Source: Vallitalea maricola
GTDB taxonomy: Bacteria > Bacillota > Clostridia > Lachnospirales > Vallitaleaceae
Direction: 5' to 3'
Assembly: GCF_036985595.1 (NCBI RefSeq)
Contig: NZ_BTPU01000049.1
Span: 1 to 34,022, forward strand
Length of the DNA stretch: 34,022 nucleotides
The position numbers and the translations under genes were made by a program. Shown one piece after another: positions 16,405-24,036 of the stretch; position 1 is the first letter of the stretch, and every line of letters begins with the position of its first letter. The notes beneath the pieces were generated by a model. It had not been told where the DNA came from. It worked only from the letters and a program-made list of their open reading frames with translations, and did no database searches.

Positions 16405-17712
16405 TTAAAATATTTTACCTATCAATGAACCTATAGCTGACCATAATGAGAAGTCATTACCACCGAATAATTGGTTGAAACCTGCTACTGTATTAAATAA
16501 TGCAGGAATTGAAACTGCTACTAATAATACCATCAAGACACCACTTACAATACTGGCGATAACTGCTCCTCTACGACCGCCTGTTGCATTTGCAAAGATA
16601 GCACCTGGAGCTACGTCAAAGAAACAAGCTACTGTTAACGGTATAACAGCATAAGCTAACAATCCAGTTGAAGCCATAATAACTATTGTTAATATACTTG
16701 TTACCATACTTACTATAAACCCAATCAATAATGCATTTGGTGCAAATGGGAATACCATTGGAATATCAAGTGCTGGTATAGAGTTTGGAATAAGTTTGTC
16801 AGAGATACCTTTGAACGCAGGAATTATTTCACCAAGCATTAATCTTACACCTGTTAAAAGAATTGTTAAACCTGCTCCAAATGTTAAACCTGCCATTAAA
16901 CTAAATGTGAATAAATCGTATTGCATACCACCAATTGTATTAAGAGTACCAACTGCTCCACCGAATATTTCAACTCTAGCAACTGGACCGATAATTAATC
17001 CAACTACAATATAAGTTGCGAATACTATAAGTGATGTAGCGATTGTTGTATCTCTAAAGAATTCAAAAGCTTTAGGTATTTTTAGATCTTCAGTTGATTT
17101 TTCTTTATTTCCAACTAATTTACCAATACCTGCTCCAAGTAGGCAGAAGATAGAAGCACTATGTCCGATAGTGAAATCATCAGAACCTGTAACTTTTTTT
17201 ACAAAAGGTCTTAGTAATGCTGGAACTACAATTATATATAAAGCTAAGAATAAAGTTGCGAATATTGTGAGTGCTGTACCAGTTAATCCTGCTTCAACCC
17301 CAACAGCTACAAAGATATATGACATCCAGAAGAATATATGACCTGTCAAGAAAATATTTTTTATAGGAGAAATTCTAGCTACTAATAAGTTAATTATAAA
17401 AGCAAGTACTATCACTAAACCTATTGTTGAACCATACTCACCTAAGAAATTAAGCCAACCTTGTGGATCAAACTGATTGCTTGCAGGTAGATCATATAAT
17501 GTGGAAAATGCTCCTGAAAGTGGAGAAACAGCATCCCCAATAATGTTAACCCCTTTGAATAAAATAATTACTCCAATAATAGTTTTAAATGTTCCTTTTA
17601 TTACTTCACCAAAACTTTTCCTTTGAAGTAATAAACCAATTAATGCTACTACACCTAAAAACAAAGATGGTTGCTTGAAAATGTTTGAAGTTAAATAATT
17701 AATAACTGACAT
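16405..17712 (-). CDS. PTS EIIC component, UlaA/SgaT family
   Basis: 435 residues, almost entirely hydrophobic with about ten to eleven membrane spans; family members run 430-465. It forms the membrane channel that brings a sugar in while EIIB phosphorylates it. Family marks are GHSASIF near residue 180, the loop LMLGEIIPAFKGISDKLIPNSIP and the FPFAPNALLIGF stretch. Databases label this family ascorbate-specific after E. coli UlaA, but none of the ascorbate enzymes (UlaD, UlaF, UlaG) is nearby, so I keep the substrate open. A GGAGGA site lies 11 bases before the ATG. It follows EIIB by 151 bp containing a hairpin, and precedes the catabolic genes. Confidence 0.9.
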   Translation of the reverse strand: MSVINYLTSNIFKQPSLFLGVVALIGLLLQRKSFGEVIKGTFKTIIGVIILFKGVNIIGDAVSPLSGAFSTLYDLPASNQFDPQGWLNFLGEYGSTIGLVIVLAFIINLLVARISPIKNIFLTGHIFFWMSYIFVAVGVEAGLTGTALTIFATLFLALYIIVVPALLRPFVKKVTGSDDFTIGHSASIFCLLGAGIGKLVGNKEKSTEDLKIPKAFEFFRDTTIATSLIVFATYIVVGLIIGPVARVEIFGGAVGTLNTIGGMQYDLFTFSLMAGLTFGAGLTILLTGVRLMLGEIIPAFKGISDKLIPNSIPALDIPMVFPFAPNALLIGFIVSMVTSILTIVIMASTGLLAYAVIPLTVACFFDVAPGAIFANATGGRRGAVIASIVSGVLMVLLVAVSIPALFNTVAGFNQLFGGNDFSLWSAIGSLIGKIF

Positions 17713-17790
17713 ATTATGTAACTCCTCCTTTTATTATTATTTTATTTTAGAGATATATTGCTTACTTGGTAATTACCCTGTTTAATCCTC

Positions 17791-17832
17791 TAACACAACA
17801 TCGTATTTGGACTATACTTAAACATTGTGTTA
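17791..17832 (-). other. Hairpin between EIIB and EIIC genes
   Basis: Perfect eight-base arms TAACACAA (17791-17798) and TTGTGTTA (17825-17832) around a 26-base loop, without a T tract on the minus strand. A smaller GGTTT/AAACC hairpin lies 18 bp away. Possibly an mRNA-processing or stability element that sets EIIB and EIIC levels apart. Confidence 0.4.
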
Positions 17833-17863
17833 AAGAATTAAACTATGGGTTTATAAAACCTGA

Positions 17864-18151
17864 TTACATGAGTCCTTTGATTACTGGCATTCCTTTTTCT
17901 TCAATTTCCTTATTATTCATAAAATTATCAATTTGAATAAGTGGTACTTTTGATTTTCCTTGAAGTTGTGAATATAACTCTTTAGAAGTAAAAATTACAT
18001 CTGCATTGATTCCTGTGGCAGTAGTAATATCAGCATTAGTTACTTCTGCGTCAATTCCATTTTGCTTAAGAACCTTTTCAATGTTCATTTTAAGAATTAA
18101 ACTTGTACCAACTCCAAAACCACAAACTGCTAAAACTTTGATTTTTGCCAT
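17864..18151 (-). CDS. PTS EIIB component (UlaB/SgaB type)
   Basis: 95 residues from the ATG at 18151, which follows AAGGGGGTG with six-base spacing (the GTG itself is in frame at 18160 but belongs to the ribosome binding site). The phosphorylated cysteine is Cys10 in VLAVCGFGVGTS, the P-loop of lactose/ascorbate-type IIB proteins. It takes phosphate from the EIIA domain (here carried on the PRD regulator) and passes it to the incoming sugar through EIIC. It lies 42 bp behind the regulator gene and ahead of EIIC. Confidence 0.92.
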   Translation of the reverse strand: MAKIKVLAVCGFGVGTSLILKMNIEKVLKQNGIDAEVTNADITTATGINADVIFTSKELYSQLQGKSKVPLIQIDNFMNNKEIEEKGMPVIKGLM

Positions 18152-18193
18152 TAATTTCACCCCCTTGCCTAGTATAACTTAATTTATAGTATG

Positions 18194-20224
18194 TTATACT
18201 GTTTCTTCATCAAGTAATTTATCTAGTATTGTTTGTTTATCATTGATATTTTTCAAAAATTCTATATTCTCTTCCACAGATAAAAATCTAGCTAAATCTT
18301 GTAATGCAACCATGTGCTCATTACTATTAGGTGCTGCAAAAGCAAACACAATACTTACTGGATCATTTTGTTCACTTCCAAAATTAACTGGTTCTTTTAG
18401 AGTTATCATACTCATACATGTAGATTTTACATTCTCATCTGGTCTAGCATGTGCAAATGCTACACCTGGCATTATTACAATGTATGGCCCCAAATCTTTT
18501 ACTGCTTGAATCATGTTATCAATATAGGCTTGTTTTACATTTCCTTGTCTAACAAGTGGTTCTCCAGCTTTCATAATAGCTTCTTCCCAATTCTCCACAC
18601 TTACTCCTAATTCAATCACTTCTTCATTCAATACATCTTTTAACATGACGATCTTACCTCCTAATACCCTGTCATTTATACTATACTTATAGATTTGTTT
18701 GAATTTATTCAATCTTATAATGAAATTTCTTATATTATATATTTCATCGTTTTCTAAGAAAGGACTTACTTTGATTACATCAACATTACTTAATTTGAAT
18801 TCATTAGTTGTGATTACAACATCGATTTCATCCTTATATTTCTCATAATCATAGATTGAACATGTTTCTATGATATTAAGTTCTGGTAATACTTTTTTAA
18901 GCTTCGTAGTGAGCATACTAAGTATTGATACTCCCTCTGTACATATTACAAGAGCTGAGGCGGAATATCCTCTGTTGGATAACCTTTCATAAGCTGACCT
19001 TATATGAATGGTTATATAACCAATCTCTTCATCATTAATTTTTATCTCATAAGTTTTTTCTAGATAACTAACACTCTCTTTTGTAATTTGAAAAACCAAA
19101 GGATATTTTTCTTTTATTGAATCAATGTATTTATTAACAATCTGCTTATTATTCCTAATTCTATTTAATGCAGATTTTAAATGAAGAGCTAAACCATTAA
19201 GTAATTGAGTATCAGTATGAAAATCTACTTTGAGTTCTTTTTCAAAATATTTAATGATATGCTGTGTACAATTAATTATTTCTTTATTGAATACTTGTGT
19301 GAATTTCATACTTTTCAAATGATTTATAGTATTATAAGATTTTGATTCTATTATATAAGCTGCTATTTCATCTATTTCTTCTTCATTAAATACAACATCA
19401 TATTTTGTTAGTTTATCAGCTACTATATTTGCTATCTTATATTCTTTCAATTCTCTAATTTGTTTTCTTTGTTTTTTGATTATGTGTTTATTTTTAATAC
19501 GATTAATTGATATTGTAAGGTAAAAAACTAATCTAGTAAGTGCTATATCTGTTAAGTAAAAACTATGAGTTTCCTCTATCTCCTTCAATATATCAAATAT
19601 TTGTTCTACTTCTGTAATGCTCAATATTTTATAATTGTTTTCCCATAAATTAATTAATTCTTTATAATTGGATTTGTTTTTTACTGTTAGTATGATATTA
19701 TTAATACTTAGTGTCTCTGAGAATAATTCTAATAAAAGACTTCTTTTGTCAACTTCATTACCAATTATTCTTATTCCTTTTCCATAAACTTTTTCAGTTT
19801 GTAATTTATTGTCTTTTAGATATCTCTTAACATCTTTCAATATTTTAATAACAGTATTCTTACTTAGATATAAACGGTTACTTATATCTTCTATGGTAAG
19901 CTCTTTTTCTGACATCAACAATTCCAGAACAATATATCTTACTCTTTCTCTTTCAGATAAAACTCTATTTTCTATGGATAAGAATTTAAGTTTTTCCAAC
20001 AAGAGTGTTTTATCAGTTATTACTTTTAACTCAATGCCTTTGTTAGGTATTTTTACTAATGTTGCTTTGTTTTCATTTAACCAGTCATCAATTAGTTCTA
20101 AATCATACCTTATAGTTCTAATACTAACATCAAATTTTGCTGCGATTGTTTTAACAGAAACATATTTATTTTTATTAATTAAATATGTAATAATTTCAAT
20201 TTGACGTTTATTTAAGTAATACAT
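18194..20224 (-). CDS. PRD-containing transcriptional activator fused to PTS EIIB-like and EIIA domains (MtlR/LicR type)
   Basis: 676 residues. Order of parts: helix-turn-helix 1 (about 5-60, KTIAAKFDVSIRTIRYDLE), helix-turn-helix 2 of Mga type (about 105-155), PRD1 (about 190-300, His220), PRD2 (about 310-415, His348 and His407), an EIIB-like domain (about 423-485, Cys428) and a fructose/mannitol-type EIIA domain (about 530-675, active His592 in GVAFAHARP). The second histidine expected in PRD1 is not seen. Phosphorylation of PRD histidines by HPr and EIIB normally sets activity by substrate supply and carbon state. No separate EIIA gene exists in the locus, so this C-terminal domain probably supplies EIIA for transport while reporting its own phosphate flow to the DNA-binding part. 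GAGGT precedes the ATG. It likely controls the promoter before the EI gene. Confidence 0.92.
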   Translation of the reverse strand: MYYLNKRQIEIITYLINKNKYVSVKTIAAKFDVSIRTIRYDLELIDDWLNENKATLVKIPNKGIELKVITDKTLLLEKLKFLSIENRVLSERERVRYIVLELLMSEKELTIEDISNRLYLSKNTVIKILKDVKRYLKDNKLQTEKVYGKGIRIIGNEVDKRSLLLELFSETLSINNIILTVKNKSNYKELINLWENNYKILSITEVEQIFDILKEIEETHSFYLTDIALTRLVFYLTISINRIKNKHIIKKQRKQIRELKEYKIANIVADKLTKYDVVFNEEEIDEIAAYIIESKSYNTINHLKSMKFTQVFNKEIINCTQHIIKYFEKELKVDFHTDTQLLNGLALHLKSALNRIRNNKQIVNKYIDSIKEKYPLVFQITKESVSYLEKTYEIKINDEEIGYITIHIRSAYERLSNRGYSASALVICTEGVSILSMLTTKLKKVLPELNIIETCSIYDYEKYKDEIDVVITTNEFKLSNVDVIKVSPFLENDEIYNIRNFIIRLNKFKQIYKYSINDRVLGGKIVMLKDVLNEEVIELGVSVENWEEAIMKAGEPLVRQGNVKQAYIDNMIQAVKDLGPYIVIMPGVAFAHARPDENVKSTCMSMITLKEPVNFGSEQNDPVSIVFAFAAPNSNEHMVALQDLARFLSVEENIEFLKNINDKQTILDKLLDEETV

Positions 20225-20264
20225 AGCTAATACCTCGTATCCTTTGTTAGTTAAAAGTTACTTT

Positions 20265-20534
20265 TTATTCCTCTTCACCAAACTTGTTCTCAACTATTTC
20301 TTTTAGTTTATCTACTGCAGCCTTTTCATCTTCACCTTCAGCTTCAATAGTAATCATTGTACCTTTGGTTGCTCCAAGAGTTAATAGACCTAAAATACTT
20401 TTACCATCTACTTTTACACTATCTTTAGCAATTTTTATATCGCTCTTAAATTTTTGGGCTATTCTAATAAATGTGTCGGCTGGTCTAGCATGCAACCCTG
20501 CCTCATTTAATAATTCAACTGTTACACTAGTCAT
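20265..20534 (-). CDS. ptsH: Phosphocarrier protein HPr
   Basis: 89 residues, normal length. His15 in GLHARPAD is the site phosphorylated by enzyme I; Ser46 in DGKSILGLLTLG is the HPr kinase site used in carbon catabolite repression of Firmicutes. Both being present suggests a functional HPr rather than an FPr- or NPr-like relative. A GGAGG site lies within the end of the EI gene, whose stop overlaps the HPr start by eight bases, so the two are translationally coupled. Whether it is the cell's only HPr cannot be judged. Confidence 0.95.
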   Translation of the reverse strand: MTSVTVELLNEAGLHARPADTFIRIAQKFKSDIKIAKDSVKVDGKSILGLLTLGATKGTMITIEAEGEDEKAAVDKLKEIVENKFGEEE

Positions 20535-22272
20535 AATAATCCTCCATATCTCTTTTAAAATTTTTTATATTGGTAATTTTACTAATAAAATTCTGTATTT
20601 GTTTACCTTTTTTCATTTGCAGTATCTGTGGTAGTTCTTGTTTTATGTCGTTAACAGATAATTGACTTATTAGGTATCTTGCTTGTAATAAAAAACTTGC
20701 ATTCATACTAAATTCATCTAATCCCATAGCTAAAAGTATAGGTATTAATTCTGAATTGGAAGCAGCTTCACCACACATACCAACCCATATTCCTTCTTTA
20801 TGAGCATTTTTTATTATTGTATCAATTAACCTTAAAACAGCTGGGTTAAATTCATCATATAAATTTGCTATTTTATCGTTACCTCTATCAACTGCTACCG
20901 TATATTGTATTAAGTCATTACTACCTATACTAAAAAAATTAACTTCTTTTGCAAAAACATCAGACATTATAGCTGCTGAAGGTATTTCAATCATCATTCC
21001 TATTTCAATATTTTCGTTAAATAGTATTTCATTATTTTTAAAATCCACTTTTATTTCTTCAAGTATTTTTTTAGCTTCTTGTATTTCATCTATATTAGAT
21101 ATCATAGGAAACATTATCTTAAGATTCCCATAACTACTTGCTCTTAATAATGCTCTTAGTTGTGTTCTAAAGATATCTTGTCTATCAAGACACATCCTTA
21201 TAGCTCTATATCCAAGGAAAGGATTCATTTCTGCAGGTAAACCAAGATATGGAACTTCCTTGTCTCCGCCTATATCAATGGTACGTAATACAACAGGTTT
21301 ATTATCCATCTTTTCCACAACTTCTTTATATGCTTGAAATTGCTCTTCCTCAGTTGGAAGTTTATCCCTTTCCATAAATAAGAATTCTGTTCTATACAAT
21401 CCAATACCCTCTGCACCATTATTCAAAACACTTTTTATGTCGCTTGGCATACCAATATTGGCCACTAATTCAACATTGATTCCATCTTTTGAGACTGTTT
21501 TCTTATCTTTATACTTTTTATATACTAATAATTGTTTTTCATACTCACTTTTTTTCTTTTCATATTCTCTAATAACTTTATTATTTGGATTAACTATAAC
21601 TTGACCAGAATTCCCATCAATTATTAAGAAATCCCCATCTTCTATTTTTTGTAGCAAATCATTTATTCCTGTAACAGCGGGTATTTCAAGAGTTCTTGCT
21701 AGAATAGCAGTATGAGAGGTTTTGCCTCCCAATTCAGTTATAAAACCAAGAACTTTATCCTTATTGAAACTCGCTGTATCTGAAGGTGTTAAATCCTTTG
21801 ATACAACTATTACTTCTTCTGTCATGGAATTGAAATCACATTGTTCTATACCAAGAAGATTGTATATTACCCTCTCTGATACATCTTTTATGTCAGATGC
21901 TTTTTCTTTCATATATACATCATTCATATTATTGAAAATTGTAATAAAATCATTAGATACTTCTTTTATAGCTGACTCGGAATTAATTAAGCAATTTTTT
22001 ATTTTATTAATGACTTGATCTGTGAAAGTGACATCTTCAAGTATTAATTCATGTGCATCAAATATCCTTGCTTCTTCTTCTCCTATTTCTGCTAAAGTTT
22101 TATCACGTACTTCTTTTATTTGCCTTTTGCTGCATTCAATGGCTTCATGAAATCTATCTATCTCTGCATTAATATCTTTAATGCTTTCTCTAATAATTTG
22201 TATATTATTTTCTTTTTTTATTTTTGCCTTACCTAATACTATTCCTGGTGATATACCAATGCCGCTTAACAT
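20527..22272 (-). CDS. ptsI: PTS enzyme I (phosphoenolpyruvate-protein phosphotransferase)
   Basis: 581 residues, full length (family about 570-580). It moves phosphate from phosphoenolpyruvate to HPr. The N-terminal domain starts GIGISPGIVLGKA; the active His187 lies in GGKTSHTAILART. The PEP-binding half shows GIGLYRTEFLFMERD, the LRTIDIGGDKE and NPFLGYRAIR segments, FFSIGSNDLIQYT and GMCGEAASN. Start ATG at 22272 with GGGAGGGTGA. It heads the PTS-sugar locus, an unusual order since most genomes place ptsH before ptsI. A promoter with an overlapping palindrome lies 60-90 bp upstream. Confidence 0.96.
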   Translation of the reverse strand: MLSGIGISPGIVLGKAKIKKENNIQIIRESIKDINAEIDRFHEAIECSKRQIKEVRDKTLAEIGEEEARIFDAHELILEDVTFTDQVINKIKNCLINSESAIKEVSNDFITIFNNMNDVYMKEKASDIKDVSERVIYNLLGIEQCDFNSMTEEVIVVSKDLTPSDTASFNKDKVLGFITELGGKTSHTAILARTLEIPAVTGINDLLQKIEDGDFLIIDGNSGQVIVNPNNKVIREYEKKKSEYEKQLLVYKKYKDKKTVSKDGINVELVANIGMPSDIKSVLNNGAEGIGLYRTEFLFMERDKLPTEEEQFQAYKEVVEKMDNKPVVLRTIDIGGDKEVPYLGLPAEMNPFLGYRAIRMCLDRQDIFRTQLRALLRASSYGNLKIMFPMISNIDEIQEAKKILEEIKVDFKNNEILFNENIEIGMMIEIPSAAIMSDVFAKEVNFFSIGSNDLIQYTVAVDRGNDKIANLYDEFNPAVLRLIDTIIKNAHKEGIWVGMCGEAASNSELIPILLAMGLDEFSMNASFLLQARYLISQLSVNDIKQELPQILQMKKGKQIQNFISKITNIKNFKRDMEDYYD

Positions 22273-22333
22273 TTAATCACCCTCCCGTTAATTTGAACAA
22301 TTTTTATATTATAATAATAGAACCATTATAATA

Positions 22334-22361
22334 ATTATACAAGTGCAAATGATTGCACCAA
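22334..22361 (-). promoter_or_regulatory. Candidate promoter of the PTS-sugar operon
   Basis: Minus strand TTGGTG (22356-22361), 16-base spacer, consensus TATAAT (22334-22339). The spacer is occupied by the GTGCAA/TTGCAC palindrome, as expected of a regulated promoter. The ptsI start lies about 60 bp downstream. Confidence 0.5.
22343..22358. promoter_or_regulatory. Palindromic operator candidate GTGCAA-ATGA-TTGCAC
   Basis: Perfect six-base arms with a four-base centre, lying between and partly over the -35 and -10 of the PTS operon promoter. A further TTGCAA half-site starts about ten bases upstream on the minus strand. A site inside the core promoter would fit repression or spacer-type activation; the binding protein is unknown. 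Confidence 0.45.
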
Positions 22362-22474
22362 TAGTTGCAAAAAAATTATATATAATATGCCAACCTTTTT
22401 TAACAATATTCTAGATATATTAACAATAATAATTATTTTTGTTATTTAATATGAAAAAATTACAAAAAACAGTC

Positions 22475-22503
22475 TTGAACTATACCAATACATATGTTAT
22501 CAT
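22475..22503 (+). promoter_or_regulatory. Candidate promoter of the hemolysin III-family gene
   Basis: TTGAAC (22475-22480), 17-base spacer, TATCAT (22498-22503). It would give a 5' leader of about 150 bases containing the inverted repeat at 22518-22538. Confidence 0.35.
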
Positions 22504-22517
22504 ATATACATTATTAG

Positions 22518-22538
22518 ATGTAGTTATTAATACTACAT
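22518..22538 (+). repeat. Inverted repeat in the leader of the hemolysin III-family gene
   Basis: ATGTAGT and ACTACAT arms flank seven bases (TATTAAT). Located about 15 bp after the candidate -10; it may be an operator or a small leader hairpin. No family recognised. Confidence 0.35.
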
Positions 22539-22663
22539 AACCCGACCAAGTTAACTATCTATTAAGACATACAACTATACACATTATATACTTTATTTTT
22601 GATATTACTTAATACTTATTATTAATATAATTACAATGTTTTATGATGAAAGGAAGATTTTTT

Positions 22664-23320
22664 ATGAAGTTAAAAGTAAAAGACCCAATAAGCGCATTAA
22701 CACATTTTATTGGAGCAGTTGTTTCTCTAATAGGTGTCATATTGTTAGTATGGAAATCTTGTCATGTTGCTACTATATGGCATACATTATCTTTTTCTCT
22801 ATTTGGAGTGAGCCTTGTGTTATTGTACACAGCTAGTACTGTTTACCATATAATTGATAAGCCAAAGTCATTAAGTGTTATACTTAGAAGAATAGATCAT
22901 ATGATGATATTTGTTTTGATTGCCGGAACATATACACCTATTTGTCTAGTTCCTTTAAGAGATGGTTTTGGATTTACGTTACTTACTATTGTTTGGTGTA
23001 CTGCAGTAGCTGGTGTTTTATTAAAAATATTTTGGATTAATTCACCAAGCTGGTTTTCAGCAGCTATATATATAATTATGGGATGGTCAGCAGTTCTTGC
23101 CATGGGACAAATAAAAGAAACATTACCTCCTAATGGATTCATGTGGTTACTGATAGGTGGAATAATATACACTATTGGAGGTATTATTTATGGACTTAGA
23201 TGGCCTAATTTTAATTCAAAGAAATTCGGTTTTCACGAATTATTTCACCTTTTTGTGTTAGGTGGAAGTGTTTGTCATTTTATAATGATGTACAATTATA
23301 TAATGGTAACAAATTTATAG
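22664..23320 (+). CDS. Hemolysin III / PAQR-family membrane protein (YqfA-like)
   Basis: 218 residues from the ATG at 22664, which follows AAAGGAAG; an in-frame ATG seven codons earlier lies within that site. About seven membrane spans fill the sequence. The metal-site pattern of the superfamily is present: Ser58-x3-His62 (STVYH), Asp78 in RRIDHMMIF, and His191-x3-His195 in GFHELFHLF. Bacterial members are integral membrane proteins named after a Bacillus cereus hemolysin; eukaryotic relatives are adiponectin receptors with a zinc-dependent hydrolase-like site, and bacterial ones have been tied to membrane lipid homeostasis. The gene stands alone on the plus strand with a clear terminator after it. 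Function in this organism is unproven. Confidence 0.92.
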   Translation: MKLKVKDPISALTHFIGAVVSLIGVILLVWKSCHVATIWHTLSFSLFGVSLVLLYTASTVYHIIDKPKSLSVILRRIDHMMIFVLIAGTYTPICLVPLRDGFGFTLLTIVWCTAVAGVLLKIFWINSPSWFSAAIYIIMGWSAVLAMGQIKETLPPNGFMWLLIGGIIYTIGGIIYGLRWPNFNSKKFGFHELFHLFVLGGSVCHFIMMYNYIMVTNL

Positions 23321-23356
23321 CCAGCCCTAATTGGGCTAGCTTTATTTTTTTATTTT
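23319..23356 (+). terminator. Rho-independent terminator after the hemolysin III-family gene
   Basis: AGCCAGCCC pairs with GGGCTAGCT across a TAATT loop with one mismatch (23319-23341), followed by TTTATTTTTTTATTTT. The T tract overlaps the end of the convergent nuclease gene. Confidence 0.85.
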
Positions 23357-23941
23357 CCATAATCCAGTTTTATTATTTCTTGCTTTTTCTTCGATTTTTA
23401 CAAAAGTTTTTGAGTATTTGACATCAGGTGGATATGTCATAACACTAGCATATCCTTCTTTTAATAGTATAGCATTGAACATTGTATCTTCAAGCTTACT
23501 TTTATCTGGTTCTTCTAACCATATGTATCGTAATAATCTACCATATTTATCAGTATCACTTACATCTTTTTCTAGATAAACTTGTTTTCCATCTAGTTTT
23601 TCTTTGGTAAACTTACTTGCTTCTTTTCCATAGGGTTGTGGATTTTTTGCATAACGTCCTACAGATTCAGGTGTATTGACTCCTATAAATCTGACTTTCT
23701 TCTCTACCCCATCAATTGTAATAACTACAGTATCTCCATCAACAACTCTGCTAACAACTCCTACCTCATAATTAGTATCTATGGTAATGCTGTAGAATAA
23801 GCTTTTAACAGTCTGGAATAAATCTTTTGCCATGTTGACGTTTTTGTCATTAACGTCTACTTGGAAAAAGAATAGGAAAGCTAGTGCAAGAACAGAAGCT
23901 ACAATCCCCTTAAATTTAATTTTCTTTTTTTTCTTTCGCAT
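23342..23941 (-). CDS. Membrane-anchored thermonuclease (SNase-like)
   Basis: 199 residues. A Lys-rich start (MRKKKKK) and one hydrophobic stretch (about 12-27) act as an uncleaved anchor or signal, so the enzyme faces outside. From about 58 it is a staphylococcal nuclease domain: VVDGDTVV (Asp68, Asp70), the catalytic Arg84 in VRFIGVNTPES with Glu92, and Arg135/Arg138 in YGRLLRYIW. Asn89 stands where the S. aureus enzyme has calcium ligand Asp40, a common variation. It would cut DNA or RNA near 5' phosphates with calcium. GGAAGTGA precedes the ATG, and an extended -10 promoter lies about 45 bp upstream. Confidence 0.92.
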   Translation of the reverse strand: MRKKKKKIKFKGIVASVLALAFLFFFQVDVNDKNVNMAKDLFQTVKSLFYSITIDTNYEVGVVSRVVDGDTVVITIDGVEKKVRFIGVNTPESVGRYAKNPQPYGKEASKFTKEKLDGKQVYLEKDVSDTDKYGRLLRYIWLEEPDKSKLEDTMFNAILLKEGYASVMTYPPDVKYSKTFVKIEEKARNNKTGLWKIKK

Positions 23942-23984
23942 ATATTTTTATCACTTCCATAGTACAGTCAATATCATATATAAT

Positions 23985-23993
23985 ATTATACCA
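23985..23993 (-). promoter_or_regulatory. Extended -10 promoter of the thermonuclease gene
   Basis: Minus strand TGGTATAAT (TATAAT at 23985-23990 with the TGN extension). No good -35 is seen, which is usual for extended -10 promoters. Confidence 0.5.
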
Positions 23994-24036
23994 GAATAAT
24001 CCATTAATGATACACTAATATATACAAGCAGTATAA

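Larger units (their letters stand above)
22273..22663. other. Divergent intergenic region between ptsI and the hemolysin III-family gene
   Basis: 391 bp of AT-rich DNA without a coding frame. It contains the ptsI-side promoter and operator-like palindrome (22334-22361), a candidate plus-strand promoter (22475-22503) and an inverted repeat just after it (22518-22538). Nothing else is recognised. Confidence 0.5.

Noticed and set aside
16405..18151. Naming the PTS as an L-ascorbate transporter because of the UlaA/UlaB-type EIIC and EIIB
   Set aside because: The ascorbate enzymes UlaG, UlaD and UlaF are absent; the catabolic genes point to neutral-sugar chemistry. The family label does not fix the substrate.
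22343..22361. A sigma-54 promoter (TGG...TTGCA) in front of ptsI
   Set aside because: GG and GC are separated by 11 bases instead of 10, the regulator lacks an AAA+ sigma-54 activator domain, and the palindrome explains the resemblance. A consensus TATAAT is present.
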